Positions 1 through 10,362 are shown, counted from the first letter of the stretch. The stretch: DNA of 64,000 bases from Bactericera cockerelli (GCA_024516035.1 CM044962.1:9629595-9693594); one strand, 5' to 3'. Numbers and translations are program-made. The notes: generated by a model from the letters alone, not told the origin.

Positions 1-266
1 ATATTTTGTGAGGTTTTTGTAATTTATTATTATTTTTTATATTAGCATTTATAATAGTCAAAGCTTTCCTTGAAAATTAGGTTCCTTTTTGGGTTGAGTA
101 TACGTTATCGGGGGGTTTTTCTTTCAATTAGGCGCTTTAACACTGTTACTAGACAGGTCGTCCATTATAGGTTTTTAATAAGTAACTACCTACTTACTTT
201 TTTATTTAGGACAAAGTCGTATTGACTTTCACTACGATTAGACCGAATTTCATTTTCAGGCCAAAA
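1..266. other. AT-rich 5' flank of gene A
   Basis: AT-rich sequence with no TATA box at a convincing distance from the start codon. A good splice acceptor (TTTCATTTTCAG) ends at 259, eight bases before the ATG, so an upstream non-coding exon may lie outside the window. Confidence 0.4.
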
Positions 267-311
267 ATGGAGCGACTATCAAGCTCCTTCGGTCTAGTCA
301 TCGCTCTGATG
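267..311 (+). CDS. Gene A, exon 1: signal-peptide leader exon
   Basis: Fifteen codons from an ATG in AAAAATGG context, reading MERLSSSFGLVIALM, then a strong donor (ATG|GTAAGT) in phase 0. Joined to the acceptor at 6102/6103, it continues IFSLSPASA, which gives a complete 24-residue signal peptide with Ala at -3 and -1. The exon is the length and phase of gene B exon 1 (12165-12209) and shares Met-Glu, Phe-Gly-Leu and Ala-Leu-Met with it. I infer that the two genes share an ancestral secretion exon. The exon is too short to be found as an open frame by itself. The start is chosen because it is the only ATG in frame that completes a signal peptide. Confidence 0.8.
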
Positions 312-440
312 GTAAGTATCTGGGTTCATAACTAATATTTGGTGTAATTTTTTTCGAGATATTTTTATATGTTGAACTATAAATTTGCATTTTCTAAGAT
401 GGATTGATGTGTTTGTATATATTTTTTTAAGTATTGATAA

Positions 441-610
441 TACTCTTTAGTGGAAGGTTACCACCAGGCGAGGTTAATGCTCAAAGCATTTTCTACCACC
501 TACCCTCAGAGTCTTATACTACTATGTGGTCATGAAACTCAAATTAATGAGGAAAAATTCATGCACTGGGTGAGACTCGAACCAACTGATCCCTACGCTA
601 CCTGGAGTGG
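441..610 (-). repeat. SINE-B copy
   Basis: Family B on the + strand has a tRNA-like head (TGGTTCGAATCCCACCCAGT), a body with CTGAGGGTTAGGTGGTAGAA and a tail CACTAAAGAGTGTTATTATT. This copy is inverted and lacks the 5' part of the head. Confidence 0.8.
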
Positions 611-999
611 TGAGATATAGTGACGAAAATTCACTTCGGTGGGAGCTTAAAAGTGGTTTTTGCCCTCCGGAACAAAATATGCCTACTTTTTACCATTATT
701 TTCTCATAGGTCTCTTGTCAAATTTCCTTTCGAAGTCGACAAACCTTTATTAATTTAGAACTAGGCAGGCGCACGCCGGTATGATTGCACAAAGTCCTGC
801 TAGAATTTTAAAATTTTAATTTAAATTGTAGGAAGAAATTGAAATACATACATAGAAGATGTTTGAAGAACTAGTCGACAAGCTCAAGAAGAAAATGGGT
901 TGACAAAAATGAAAAATGTTGTAAAAGGCAAAATGTTTGCGAAATAATAATTAAATTAGTATACTTACTCTATCTTACACCTGATAACACATCATCAAA
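611..999. other. Intronic sequence, nothing recognised
   Basis: AT-rich single-copy-looking sequence inside gene A intron 1. I see no frame, tRNA fold or repeat shared with the rest of the window. Confidence 0.4.
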
Positions 1000-1365
1000 C
1001 AAACCCTGACCCCTGACTTAATCAATTCAAAACACCCTCCTTTTTCACTTTCTATTAGTATTTAGGCCAGCCAACCAACACCAACCCTCAATAAAAACTA
1101 AAAAAAACCTTCTTTTTCATATCCTTATTTTCACCCCTTTTTAAAATCCTCCCTATTTAAACCTCTGTGACCCTTTCCTTAGTGAGATAAAAAATTAACC
1201 CTCTCTACCCCTTTGTGTTTGTAATTAGGGGTCATTATGCACAATTTGATCTTTGTATTAGGAGCTTAGCCTCGCATAGAGGTGAAATAGTCTACCACAC
1301 GACCAGACGTAGTTTAGTCTTGAGTTCGAATCCCTTCCGGGACAAGATTTAATATTATTAGTTTT
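1000..1365 (+). repeat. Repeat M, with tRNA-like 3' part
   Basis: The core GGGGTCATTATGCACAATTT is followed by a tRNA-like B-box region (GAGTTCGAATCCC near 1323). A second copy lies inverted at 11690-12050, inside gene B intron 1 and in the same orientation relative to that gene. It is either a SINE family or a relic of the duplicated intron. Confidence 0.6.
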
Positions 1366-1606
1366 AGACTTATTTATTATGTATTTATTCACCCTCTCAG
1401 TTAAGTTTTATGGATGAGTCATTTTTAATTTGTTTTGAGAAATTATTCTGGCAGCAGGATATTAGGAATCGAACTTAGGACTTGTGATCAGACAAAAAAA
1501 AATTAAGTAAGAGTTAGGTAGAATTATCAAAAAACTTTTTTTTGGTGCTCTAAAAATAGGTAATACCTACAATAATATCGCAATAATTGCCACTTCCACT
1601 TCCACC

Positions 1607-1850
1607 TTTGGTTATTGCCGTTGGCAATCTCTACCACCCAATAAGGGTTGGGTGGAAGAGATGCCAAATGCAATAACTCCGTCCTTTAGTTAGGACATAT
1701 ATTATGTAATTGTATATATTTATTTATTTTTTCTTTATTTTTTTTTCTCTTTTACTTCTCTTGTACCTATTGTAAATTAATTTGTAACTATCTGTGTTGT
1801 ACATAATATGTCCAATTTGTCCAATTAATAAAGTGTACATACAATATAGG
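1607..1850 (+). repeat. Repeat H copy with inverted 5' head
   Basis: Family H starts GGGTTGGGTGGAAGAGATTG, continues through a CAATAACCCCGCCCTTTAG block and ends after a T-rich stretch in AATAAAGTGTAAATAAATAA. It looks like the 3' end of a non-LTR retroposon. Here the first 34 bases are a head-to-head inverted copy of the H 5' end, making a hairpin. Confidence 0.65.
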
Positions 1851-1852
1851 AA

Positions 1853-1947
1853 GATAACTTTTCATGGCCCGGCTGGGTTTCAAACCCAAGACCTCTGCAT
1901 TACCAGACAGATACTTTGCATGACCACTGAGCTATTGGGAATGTAAT
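1853..1947 (-). repeat. SINE-A head fragment
   Basis: Inverted tRNA-like head of family A (GGCCCGGCTGGGTTTCAAAC followed by CCACTGAGCTAT), without the body. Confidence 0.6.
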
Positions 1948-2170
1948 GTGACACATCATCTCACTTTGTGAACTTTAGCTAACCCAGCTAACCCTGTAAC
2001 CTACATATATTATATGTATAGGTATATGTGATCCATTTCTTTTAATCCCACGCAATGAGTTTTTCATTCTTTTTTGAGGCATACTAATGACTCCTGGAAT
2101 AATATTGTTTGGATACAGTCCTATTAGTCTTATTCGCGAGCAGTATACCTAAATAGATGTCTATTATGTC

Positions 2171-2362
2171 TGTCCCGGTAGCTCAGTGGTAAAGGCAGCA
2201 CTCTGGGAATCCAGAGATCGTGGGTTCGAAACCCAGCCGAGACATGACAAGTTATCCTCCCATTTGGGATTTTTACCACATAATAATATGTCTTGGGCTT
2301 ACTGCTGGAATAATGGAACTTTAATAGTCCTAATCGGGCAGTATAAATAAGACGATATTATA
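2171..2362 (+). repeat. SINE-A copy
   Basis: Nearly full family A: tRNA-like head (TCCCGGTAGCTCAGTGGTAA, then GGGTTCGAAACCCAGCC), body (TCTTGGGCTTACTGCTGGAA) and tail (GCAGTATAAATAAGACGATA). Because of the body and tail it is not a functional tRNA gene. Confidence 0.85.
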
Positions 2363-2594
2363 TATTTATATCTACGACACCTACGTTATCCTTTATCGAG
2401 GGTGATGTGAAGCACGCGAGTCAGTAACAGGTATGTGCGTTTCCCGTATCAGGTGTCAAACGGATGTAGGTATAAGTTATCGATACTAAAACATGTAGCA
2501 TTAAACTAATATCATATTATACTACTGCATAGGTATTAGGTATACGTAATATTAGCTACATGTACATATTTCATAATATTACGTTTAGTGATAA

Positions 2595-2722
2595 GTGCAT
2601 TGGTAGTCAAGTGGTTAACGCGGTATAAGGTGACGGACTTGTAATCTCGAGTTCCGTGGTTCGAGTTTCAAGTTAAGCAGAAATTTGGCACTGTAAACAA
2701 ACTAAATGAGTTCGATTATGTA
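2595..2722 (+). repeat. tRNA-headed SINE, mixed B/C type
   Basis: The 5' part matches the B head (GTAGTCAAGTGGTTAACGCG), then it switches to C-like sequence (GACGGACTTGTAATCTCGAG, TGGTTCGAGTT). It looks like a template-switch chimera or a diverged copy. Confidence 0.55.
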
Positions 2723-2733
2723 TGGTAGTCTAC

Positions 2734-2962
2734 CGTGCACTGGTAGTGACTTGGTTAACGCGCTAGTTTCGTAATCCAGGTAGCGGAGGAATCCGTTGGT
2801 TCGAATCCGACCCAGTGTATGAATTTTTCTTCATTAAATTGAGTTTGTGACCACATAGTTATAAGACTCATCTGAGGGTTAGGTGGTAGAAAATGCTTCG
2901 AGCCTTAACCTCGCCTGGTGGTTACCTTCCACTAAAGAGTTTTATTATTATTATTACTATTA
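2734..2962 (+). repeat. SINE-B copy
   Basis: Full-length family B with head, body and ATT tail. Confidence 0.85.
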
Positions 2963-3093
2963 TTATGATAAGAAAAGAATTTGTTCTCAATCGATAGTAA
3001 ATAATTAATGCATATAATAATATGGGGTATCTCAACATGCGAGTTTTCCAAGAGATTTCCTTTTTGTTGTTGACCATTATGAATACCTAAATG

Positions 3094-3342
3094 CAGGCGC
3101 GGCCGGTGGGAAAATGTTTTCGGGGTGCTGCCACATAAACCGAACTAAAATGGGATTTATAGAGTCACTCTTTCAGTATCTAAAGAGTTTGAGTTTGTTT
3201 ACCATGTCAATCATAATAATTATGCATGAATTATTCTATAAATGTGTGATAATTTTCACTGTGTACGAGCTAGGGCTTGAGAAAATCCTCTCTTTTTTTA
3301 TTTTCGTCTGGAGGTGCTTCAGTTCCGCGGCTTCACTGGCCA
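3094..3342. mobile_element. MITE J copy
   Basis: It begins CAGGCGCGGCCGGTG and ends in a related inverted sequence (AGTTCCGCGGCTTCACTGGC). The interior matches, inverted, the J copies at 13661-16180 and 16254-16606. No transposase frame, so probably non-autonomous. Confidence 0.6.
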
Positions 3343-3924
3343 ACCTAAATAATCCATTAATGATACCTAAATAATTTATAATTAAAAAAGCACCGTTAGT
3401 AGAGTTGCATTAGTTAACAAATAATTCAATTAATGAAATAAAAATAAATGGGTCATAACTTTGGAGCGGTTTGAGTTTTTACGTATTTTAAAAGTCAAAA
3501 CTAAATATTGCAGTAATGCCTAAAAACTCTATAACTTTGACAGTAAAAATTAGTACAATGAATATTTTATGATACAAGGACTTGGTTTTATTTCGTGAAA
3601 AAATATTATTGATGCAGTTCTTTATTCTTTTAAATTATTATTTTAAACATATAGGAATTAGAATATCATGGGGTTAACCCAAGTATAAAATCTTAGCATG
3701 ATATTATAAATTCGAAAACATATAGCACCTCATAATTATTACTCCCGATAAATTTCTAATACTAAGAAATGGGAAGAATTTTTTCTGTTGTTTTTTTTTA
3801 TTTATTCTTTTATAATTATATTTATTTATTTGTCTCCGTAGTCATAAAAAAAGTATAAATACGCGCAAATAATAGGTAAGGTACGTTTTAATAAAATGTA
3901 GGTATCTATACCTCAATATTTTTA
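3343..3924. other. AT-rich intronic stretch
   Basis: AT-rich sequence in gene A intron 1 with homopolymer T runs. No feature recognised. Confidence 0.4.
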
Positions 3925-4340
3925 TACATAGCGTGTTTTTCGGGGGCGTTTTCCACGAAACATATATTACGACTTCTCCGTTCAACGAATCTCTCATTAC
4001 TTCCCACTTCTCAGTCCTCTCGCTTTTTCACGTTTTTCCGCAATTTCGTGAAGACAACTCGACGCGACGTTTCGACCAGCCGACAGATTTCCATCACCCT
4101 CTTTCAACCCTGAGCTCCTAATACTCTCGGTCGCTTTTTCGACTTCCAAGATTCAAACGCCACCCGAGAATATTTTATTTTCCTTCTCTTTGGCGTGTCT
4201 CTCCGCTTTCTCAAAATGCATCTCTGCATTCTCTGCACCTCCTGTAGTTTCATAAGCAGCATTTCCTGCCTCCTAATACTGTACGGGATTTTTCAATGCT
4301 GAATGCGATTAGTCTCTCCTCTTTTTGTCGATCATCAAAA
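3925..4340. other. CpG-richer unique block in intron 1
   Basis: About 400 bases with many CpG dinucleotides and pyrimidine-rich + strand in an otherwise AT-rich intron. There is no shared repeat and no convincing frame (a 62-codon frame at 3933 has no family match). It could be an intronic regulatory element or a remnant of an older insertion. Confidence 0.3.
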
Positions 4341-4394
4341 CAGAAATCACGTTGAATTCGACAGCTGGGTAGCAGGTCTGTGAGTTTCCTGCAA

Positions 4395-4640
4395 AGGGAG
4401 GCTTTGAGTTTGTGGTCAAATTATAATAGGACTCTGAGGGTTAGGTGGTAGAAAATGCTTCGGGGTCCACTCATACCTCGTGAGTAGTCGTGAGGTATGA
4501 GTGGATCCCGAACATCCAGTACGGACCAGAAAAAATCCTGCCCCGGTGGGGATCAAATCCAGGTCACCGTGCGTGCAATGCCTAGCGCGCTATCTCACTC
4601 GGCCACAGTGACTATCGTCCTTCCACAAAAGAGTTATTAT
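4395..4640 (+). repeat. SINE-B split by a SINE-D insertion
   Basis: B body up to TGGTAGAAAATGCTTCG near 4463 resumes near 4617 with the B tail (CCTTCCACAAAAGAGTTATT). Family D sits between, inverted. Confidence 0.7.
4464..4616 (-). repeat. SINE-D nested in SINE-B
   Basis: Inverted D with its tRNA-like head (CCAGGTCACCGTGCGTGCAA) and the GGGGTCCACTCATACCTCGT block. It interrupts the older B copy. Confidence 0.75.
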
Positions 4641-4664
4641 TATATCCCACCCATGTTTAAGGGT

Positions 4665-4800
4665 GAAATTAATAGAGGTTTTTGTAATACCTCTGTGGCA
4701 CTAAGTCACGGATTGCGTACTGTGTAAGATAGGGAAAACCAACGCTTAGCAATGACTTGAGATATAGAATTTGTCTTTTAATTTCGCCTTAAATGTTAAA
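4665..4800 (+). repeat. Repeat L copy
   Basis: Shares TACCTCTGTGGCACTAAGTC and GCTTAGCAATGAC with an inverted copy at 42491-42637, and more weakly with 5926-6042. Unclassified. Confidence 0.55.
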
Positions 4801-4859
4801 ATGAATTAAAGCAAAATGCTATGTTCTCCTTCTCATAGTGAAAACGGAAGATGTTCCTC

Positions 4860-5150
4860 GTATTTCCGCTAGGTTAGGCTAGAATATACAAATGCAGAGT
4901 CCAGCCATACACGATGACATGATTGACGTGGCGTAGCAATGTTTTAGTCAAACAGATTTGATCGTTTTTTATTCCTAAGGAAAAGCGGATTATAAAACGT
5001 TGCGAGACAATGTTGCAATTAGTGAGATCCCGGCTTCCTGGATTCCCACTCAACGCGATATTTTGTCTCGCAACGCTTCGAAACCAAATGTCTGAAAAGT
5101 ATTTTCTTCTTTTGAAACACATAACCCCACCCATTTCCATTTCCGGCCCA
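4860..5150. other. Unclassified intronic stretch with a small inverted repeat
   Basis: GTTGCGAGACAA near 4999 is mirrored by TTGTCTCGCAAC near 5063, a 12-bp stem with a loop of about 50 bases. The surrounding 88-codon minus frame has no recognisable product. Confidence 0.35.
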
Positions 5151-5395
5151 ACCCAGGCTGGGTGAGGTTCAAAACTATTTTACATTATGAAACACATTGC
5201 AAAAGTTTGTTTAGTTCAAAAATTGTGTAAATTTATATCTGTTAAATAAAATTGTGTTGAGCAGGCATTTCTTATTACGTGATTTTATTTTATTAAAATT
5301 TCAATTTTTTTGACGAATGGATGACAGAGTTGACAGACAGAAGTTTTTGTTATATATTATGAGTAATATAATAATAATTATGATTGTCGTACAGG

Positions 5396-5664
5396 TTATT
5401 TTCTTTTGTATCCATGAATCAGCATCTACTGTAGATGCTTGTGGTCTGTGTTGTAGCTTGCCGATGGCCCATCCCGTAGTATGCCTCCCCTCTGGTGGGT
5501 GAGACGTGACAATATTTTCCATTTTTATGATGTGTCTAAACGAGCCCTTACTAACAAATGTAACCAAATTTGAATACCTACGAACTTTTGCCAGTTCTTG
5601 GGTTCAAACCCGAGACCTTCCGCATGGCAAGAGAGTATCTTACCACTGAGCTAATCGTTCGATT
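5396..5664 (-). repeat. SINE-G copy
   Basis: Family G has an Ala/Val-like tRNA head (TTAGCTCAGTGGTAAGATAC), a body with CAGAGGGGAGGCATACTACG and an end in GGCTACGAAATAAAA plus A-run. This inverted copy is diverged but nearly complete. Confidence 0.75.
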
Positions 5665-5727
5665 CAAAACTTCAGAACATACATTGCTCATTTTCTCCAA
5701 TTAAATTACATTTTTTTTTAAAATTGG

Positions 5728-5925
5728 GTTTAACCCGCTTTCAACTGCACGGTCATATCACGACGGGGGTGTTACCCTCCATTCGCGGGAAACTCACAAA
5801 CCTGCTACCCACATTAACCTCACCCAGGCTGGGTTGGACCGAAATGCCAGCATCACGAAGTCTTCACCTTGCTGGACGTTGCTTAACTTCGGTGATCCTA
5901 CGAGAACCGTTGCATTCTGGCAAAT
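5728..5925 (+). repeat. Repeat F copy
   Basis: Family F starts TTTAACGTCGCTTTCAACTG, carries CACGACGGGGGTGTTACCCT and AACCTCACCCAGCCTGGGTT, and ends CGGTGATCCTACGAGAACC. Near-complete copy close to the intron's 3' end. Confidence 0.7.
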
Positions 5926-6042
5926 TACATTTTTGTATTACCTCTGTACACTTAAGTTAAAGATTTTGCGTATTGTTTGAAATGAGGAAATGTTTAAGTT
6001 CGGATTTTGTCAATTAATTTCGCCCTTAAGAGTATGGAATAG
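5926..6042 (+). repeat. Repeat L, diverged copy
   Basis: Similar to 4665-4800 in order (TACCTCTGT, AAGTTAAAGATT, GTATTGTTTGA, TTTCGCCCTTAA) with many changes. Confidence 0.4.
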
Positions 6043-6102
6043 TATAGGTGCATTACAACTAAATGATTGCCAATCGTTCTTCTTCTCTCTCTCTGTCCGC
6101 AG

Positions 6103-8108
6103 ATATTCTCTCTGAGTCCTGCGTCCGCTTCTTCTGAAGACCTCCGTGGACCCAGTGACTTCCTCAGCAACAACATTCTCGACGAAGGAAACTCCGCTGG
6201 GGACAAGAATGTCGACGGTCAGGGACAGACTCACCCATTCGCCGGAGGAATGCCACAGAGCATCATGAACAAGATCTTCGAAATTATGAAAAACCTGCAC
6301 AGCGACAGTCAAAACAAAGAGCCCATGGAAATGACAAACACCATTCCTTCCGTTTACGAGCCCACCGAAGTTGCGGACACCGTCCCTATTGCTCACACTG
6401 TTGAAACAAATGCAATTCTTCCGAACCATGGAGAAACCTCTCTGAACAAACCAAGCCCAACTCCAGAGACTCCAACTTCGAACGACAAAAAGGACGAAGA
6501 CATCTGGATTAAAACGAAGAAAAGAACTCATTTTGACTTCGAAGTGTACCGGAAAAATGCTAACGGCACAAGTGTCAGCAAGTTCAGCACACCCGACGTG
6601 CATGAGACAGCTGACAATAAACTGGACGACCATTTGAAGAGCCTATGGGCGTCGTCTGTGCCCGTTCTCGTGAAGAACAACCAAGCCTCCGTCCATCCTG
6701 ATGTTGAGTACTCGGACATGTCCAAAGTCTTCCCGGATTTGCCAACACTCCTGCAGAAGCTGCACGAGGTGCACCAGCCAGGACATGTTTCTGTTGTGAT
6801 TATGAATCCCCACCACCTGCCCGTCAACAAGGTGGTGGTGCAACACACCAAGATCTGCTGCGAAATGAGACACATTCTCATGCAAGCCGCTCACAATGAT
6901 AACGAGCCTGAACCCCAGTCTTCTTCACCTTATCAGGACTTTCTCAATGACATACCCCAACATCATTCCAGCGAAGATGAGCCGGAACACCAGTCGTCTT
7001 CATCTTATCAGGACTTTCTCAGTAACATACCCCAACATCATTCCAGCGAAGATGAGCCGGAACCCACCGAAGAAGATCACCATGAGAGTGAAGAATCAGA
7101 GGATACGTGGAATCCACAGGAGAAACATGTTGTGTCCCGCATCATGAACAACCTTCACTTTTTCGACAGTCCCGGACATCTTAGCGCCATTTCTTTCAAT
7201 CCAAGACACGTCACGCAAAAGAAGAACCCAGTTTTGCTACATCTTCGAATCAAAATTCATATTCCTCTAGGACCTCTAGGACACAGCTCGGAAGATTCAG
7301 AGCTAGACCACCCATACACCCATGGTAACGATGAGGTTCCTTATGCTTATGGAGACCATAACTCTGAAGACATTGCTGAGCCGTTACCAGAACCTGAAGC
7401 AGAGGTACTGCCACAAACCCAAATCCACATGACTCACATGAGGTTCAGACATCAATCAGGCACTCTCTCCATGCATCATATCCCGCTGCACCATCTACTG
7501 GACAGTTTCCAAGACGATCTGCCATCAACTCCCCCTCCACAGGCCGAAACAACTCACCACGTTAGGAAGACAATGATCTACTTCGTCCATCACGGACATA
7601 TCCACGTAGAGCCAGTAGAACCCGAGCAGTCACCAAATATCCGCAGCTTGCTGCATGACATCTTCCACATCCCAAGCCAAGGAAATTCCCCAGTGAAGAA
7701 GATGAGCCCATCACCCACGAGGAAACCCCGGAAGAGTCATTCCAAAGCATGGAGTCTGGCGAGCAGCCATCTCTCCAGGACTTCTTCTCTCAGATGCTCT
7801 CTGAAAGCCAACACCCTGAAGTTAACTCCGCTGAGGAGTCTAGGCCTTCAACATCTACCGAGAGGGAAGTACCTTCATTTCAATCAGAGCGGGAGGAACC
7901 GACCGGCTCAGAACAGGTTCCCCCTCTGGAAATCTTCAAGCTTTTCAACATGAATGGGGATAATCTTTCTCCTCAGTCCTTCTCCTCTGAGGGGGCTGAA
8001 GTGGAAGAACCCGCCACGTCACATCTTCCACTTCACCGTGTGAGAATAATTCGTTTCCGTCCCAGACCTTCTGGAGACGATGAAGCTTTGAAGTCACTGC
8101 TGGGGTAG
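6103..8108 (+). CDS. Gene A, exon 2: large secreted His/acid-rich modular protein, frameshifted
   Basis: Acceptor CTCTGTCCGCAG ends at 6102. With exon 1 the protein begins with a 24-residue signal peptide cleaved after SPASA, so it should be secreted. The open frame runs to 7953 (631 residues with exon 1), but from about 7691 the reading becomes basic and unlike the rest. The overlapping frame through the stop at 8106-8108 is acidic and matches the upstream style (SEEDEPITHEE, then PSLQDFFSQML). I infer one missing base in a C run, giving about 683 residues if corrected. Visible: His, Glu and Ser richness, a tandem 25-residue repeat at residues 283-332, and related modules around LHxxxxPGHxSxxxxNPxH near residues 230-275 and 360-405, with weaker versions near 456-520 and at the C-terminus. 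I do not recognise a family. A metal-binding or structural secreted role is only a guess from composition. Confidence 0.75.
6904..7053 (+). repeat. 75-bp in-frame tandem duplication in gene A
   Basis: Two 25-codon units, starting EPEPQSSSPYQDFL and EPEHQSSSSYQDFL and both ending PQHHSSED; a third begins EPEP at 7054. Length is a multiple of three and the frame is preserved, consistent with selection for protein. Confidence 0.85.
7686..7692 (+). other. Apparent -1 frameshift site in gene A
   Basis: At TTCCCCA the plausible coding frame moves by one base. Before it the frame gives LLHDIFHIPSQGNS; after it the other frame gives SEEDEPITHEETPEE. A C4 instead of C5 run would explain it: assembly error, a polymorphism or a real inactivating change. 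Programmed frameshifting is less likely because no classical slippery heptamer is in register. Confidence 0.6.
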
Positions 8109-8321
8109 GCTAATACCCCCGCAATTATGAACATCTGATGATGTTTTGAAAATAATGGTTGGAGAACCTGGAGGAGACATTTTTCAGAAGAAAAAAAAAA
8201 AAAAAGATAAAAAAGAAGGAGTTGTAAGATATCTATTTAGGAGAACATAAAGACTTGTCTGAGATTCATTTTTTACGGATTAGAAATCATATTTTCTTAC
8301 ATACATTTTTGAAAACATCAT
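8109..8321 (+). other. Gene A 3' flank
   Basis: AT-rich sequence with a 16-base A run near 8192-8206. No canonical AATAAA. It probably holds the 3' UTR, whose end cannot be placed. Confidence 0.35.
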
Positions 8322-8525
8322 AATATTATTATTATTATTTAATTCTTTATTAATAGGACATATCTACAAACAAATTATTATAAAAATCAAAGTACAATAT
8401 TTAGAGCAGTATAAACAAGAAAAGAAAAGATAAACAACATAGATAAAATAGATACAGATGTCCTACCTAAAAGGCGGGGTTATTGCCCATGGCAATCTCT
8501 TCCACCCAACCCCCCATAAAAACAC
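8322..8525 (-). repeat. Repeat H copy
   Basis: Inverted H: tail side AATTCTTTATTAATAGGACA, head side GGCAATCTCTTCCACCCAAC. Confidence 0.75.
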
Positions 8526-8529
8526 CTCC

Positions 8530-8718
8530 TAAGATAATTATATAATTTTACACTATTTGTCTGAAAAATTAACTTCTTCCAGTTCGTCTAAACATTATGC
8601 CTTTTAATAAATTTTAATTCTAACCTCCTCGTTGGAGGTAAGTACCAAGTGACTCCTTTGTTGTTGTTATTTTCATTGATTTTATTTTTTACCAACAGAC
8701 AGCCTGATAGTTATCATT
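8530..8718 (-). repeat. Repeat I copy
   Basis: Matches in inverted orientation the block at 55798-55985 over TTCCAGTTCGTCTAAACATT, the CTCC..GGAG hairpin region and ACCAACAGACAGCCTGATAG. Unclassified. It abuts repeat H here. Confidence 0.6.
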
Positions 8719-8763
8719 TATGTGCTCACCACAATTACTCAAACTTGCTTGTCTCAAACAGCA

Positions 8764-8972
8764 TGTCCCGGTAGATCAGTGGTAAAGGCGGCACTCTGTG
8801 AATCCAGAGATTCCAGAGGTCACGGGTTCGAAACCCCACCGGGACATGACAAGTTATCCTCCCATCTGGGATTTACCACATAATGAAATGTCTTGGGCTT
8901 ACTGCTGGAATAATGGGACTTAAAAATTCTTAGTCGGGCAGTATAAATAAGGCGATATTATTATTATTTTTA
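8764..8972 (+). repeat. SINE-A copy
   Basis: Full-length A with head, TCTTGGGCTTACTGCTGGAA body and a tail GGCGATATTATTATT. Confidence 0.85.
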
Positions 8973-8982
8973 TTATAAGGTA

Positions 8983-9042
8983 ACTAGTGACCTCCAGGTT
9001 ACAAGTCCACCGCCTTCCTACTGAGTTGGTTAACTAAGGCTA
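8983..9042 (-). repeat. SINE-C head fragment
   Basis: Family C starts CCGACCTCAGTAGCTTGATC, has CGGACTTGTAACCTGGAGGT and TGGTTCGAGTCCC, and ends AACACAAATATGATAACTT. Only an inverted head piece is present. Confidence 0.6.
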
Positions 9043-9159
9043 GGCTGGAGGGTTTTTTTATATTTTATAAATAGTTTTTTTTAAAATGTTGATATTTATA
9101 CGAGCTGATGTGATCACATTAGCAATATATGAGTCAGCATTTATAAACTTACATCACAG

Positions 9160-9310
9160 TAGTCACTGTGGACGAGTAGAGCAGCACACACGGTGATCTG
9201 GGTTCGAACCCTGTGGCAGCACAGAAAATGTCTAATCTGTACTTGGATGTACGGTGTCAACTCATATAATAACTCGTGAGGAAAAATGAGTGGTGGCATT
9301 ACGAGGAGGA
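9160..9310 (+). repeat. Diverged SINE-D-like copy
   Basis: The order of the D blocks is kept (GTAGTCACTGTGG, GGTGATCTGGGTTCGAACCC, TCTGTACTTGGATGTACGG, CTCGTGAGGAAAAATGAGTG) but with many changes. Confidence 0.55.
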
Positions 9311-9701
9311 ATATTGCAAAATGATTAAATTTACATAATTTTAAGATTCTTAATGCTGAGTTAACCACTTCAGTTGTGACTTGATTGATACTCGCTTGCC
9401 ATTGATTGTGGGGATTTCGGGGGGGGGGGGGGGGGGGGGTTTAGGTATCTCGCCTAACGTATAGGGTTTGTCCCCAAACCCCCCTCCCTGGCTACGCCAC
9501 TGTATGTAAGTCTTCTAGAATCTAGAGTGCTGGGTCCTTCGCTCTTGTGGCTCTGTTGATAATAACCTCAGAAGAAAAACAAGGAATTCACTCGATCATA
9601 ACTTCCGACTTACTGTGGAGGCTAGGTAATTTATTAATTGCTTTTATTTGGAGGGTACATTGTTAAAAAATAAAGGAAAAAATAAAAATTTATTTCCCAA
9701 T
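9311..9701. other. Intergenic, with a G20 homopolymer
   Basis: Nothing coding. A run of about 20 G bases at 9419-9439 stands out; the following 70 bases look like a short transposon-end remnant (GGCTACGCCACTG). Confidence 0.4.
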
Positions 9702-9882
9702 TATTATTACTATTATTATTATAGTATGCTTTATTAGGAGGACAGAGTATACCAGTGTTAATAGTATAAAATTAAGAAAAAACAAACAAATGACAAAATA
9801 AATAAGTAAAAAGAAATAACACTAATGTGCTACCTAAAGGGCGGGGTTATTGCCTGTGGCAATCTCTTCCACCCAGCTCAAT
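9702..9882 (-). repeat. Repeat H copy
   Basis: Inverted H with an ATT-rich tail side and the GGGCGGGGTTATTGCCTGTG head block. Confidence 0.75.
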
Positions 9883-10060
9883 GATCTTTTTTTACGGGTG
9901 AAACTCCACATAAGTTTCATAACATAAAATCATTTCAAAATAAATCAGTACAATAATATGAGCTGTTTCAAAATGAAACAGTAGCAGTACCTTATAATAC
10001 AACACATCATTACTTACTTTACTTTCCGTGTCCATTATAATTGTGTCATGGTGGTGGAAG

Positions 10061-10362
10061 GATTTTTTTAGATGAGTGTTTCACAGCCTTTTTTTTTCGT
10101 AGCCATGAAACAGGAGCTACGGTAGACGATTGTGGTCTGTGTTGTATAGCCTGCCCATCCCGTATAGTATGCTCTCCCTCTGATGGGCGAGAAGTGACAC
10201 GATACTTTCCATTTATAGGTGCTGGCTCAACACGAGGGCACCGAAAGGTATCCCTGACAAACAACCAAATTAAGAATACAATTTTTTGTCGGCACGGGGA
10301 TCGAACCCGAGACCTTCCGCATCGCAAGCGAGTGCTTACCCACTGATCTAGTCGCGCTCACT
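10061..10362 (-). repeat. SINE-G copy
   Basis: Complete inverted G, from T-run/TTTCGTAGCCATGAAACAG through to the tRNA-like head (GGGATCGAACCCGAGACCTT). Open frames on both strands here are SINE sequence. Confidence 0.85.

Larger units (their letters stand above)
312..6102 (+). other. Gene A intron 1
   Basis: Phase-0 intron of 5.8 kb with donor GTAAGTAT and acceptor CTCTGTCCGCAG behind a CT-rich tract. It is filled with SINEs and other repeats, listed separately. No further coding exon was recognised inside it. Confidence 0.75.
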
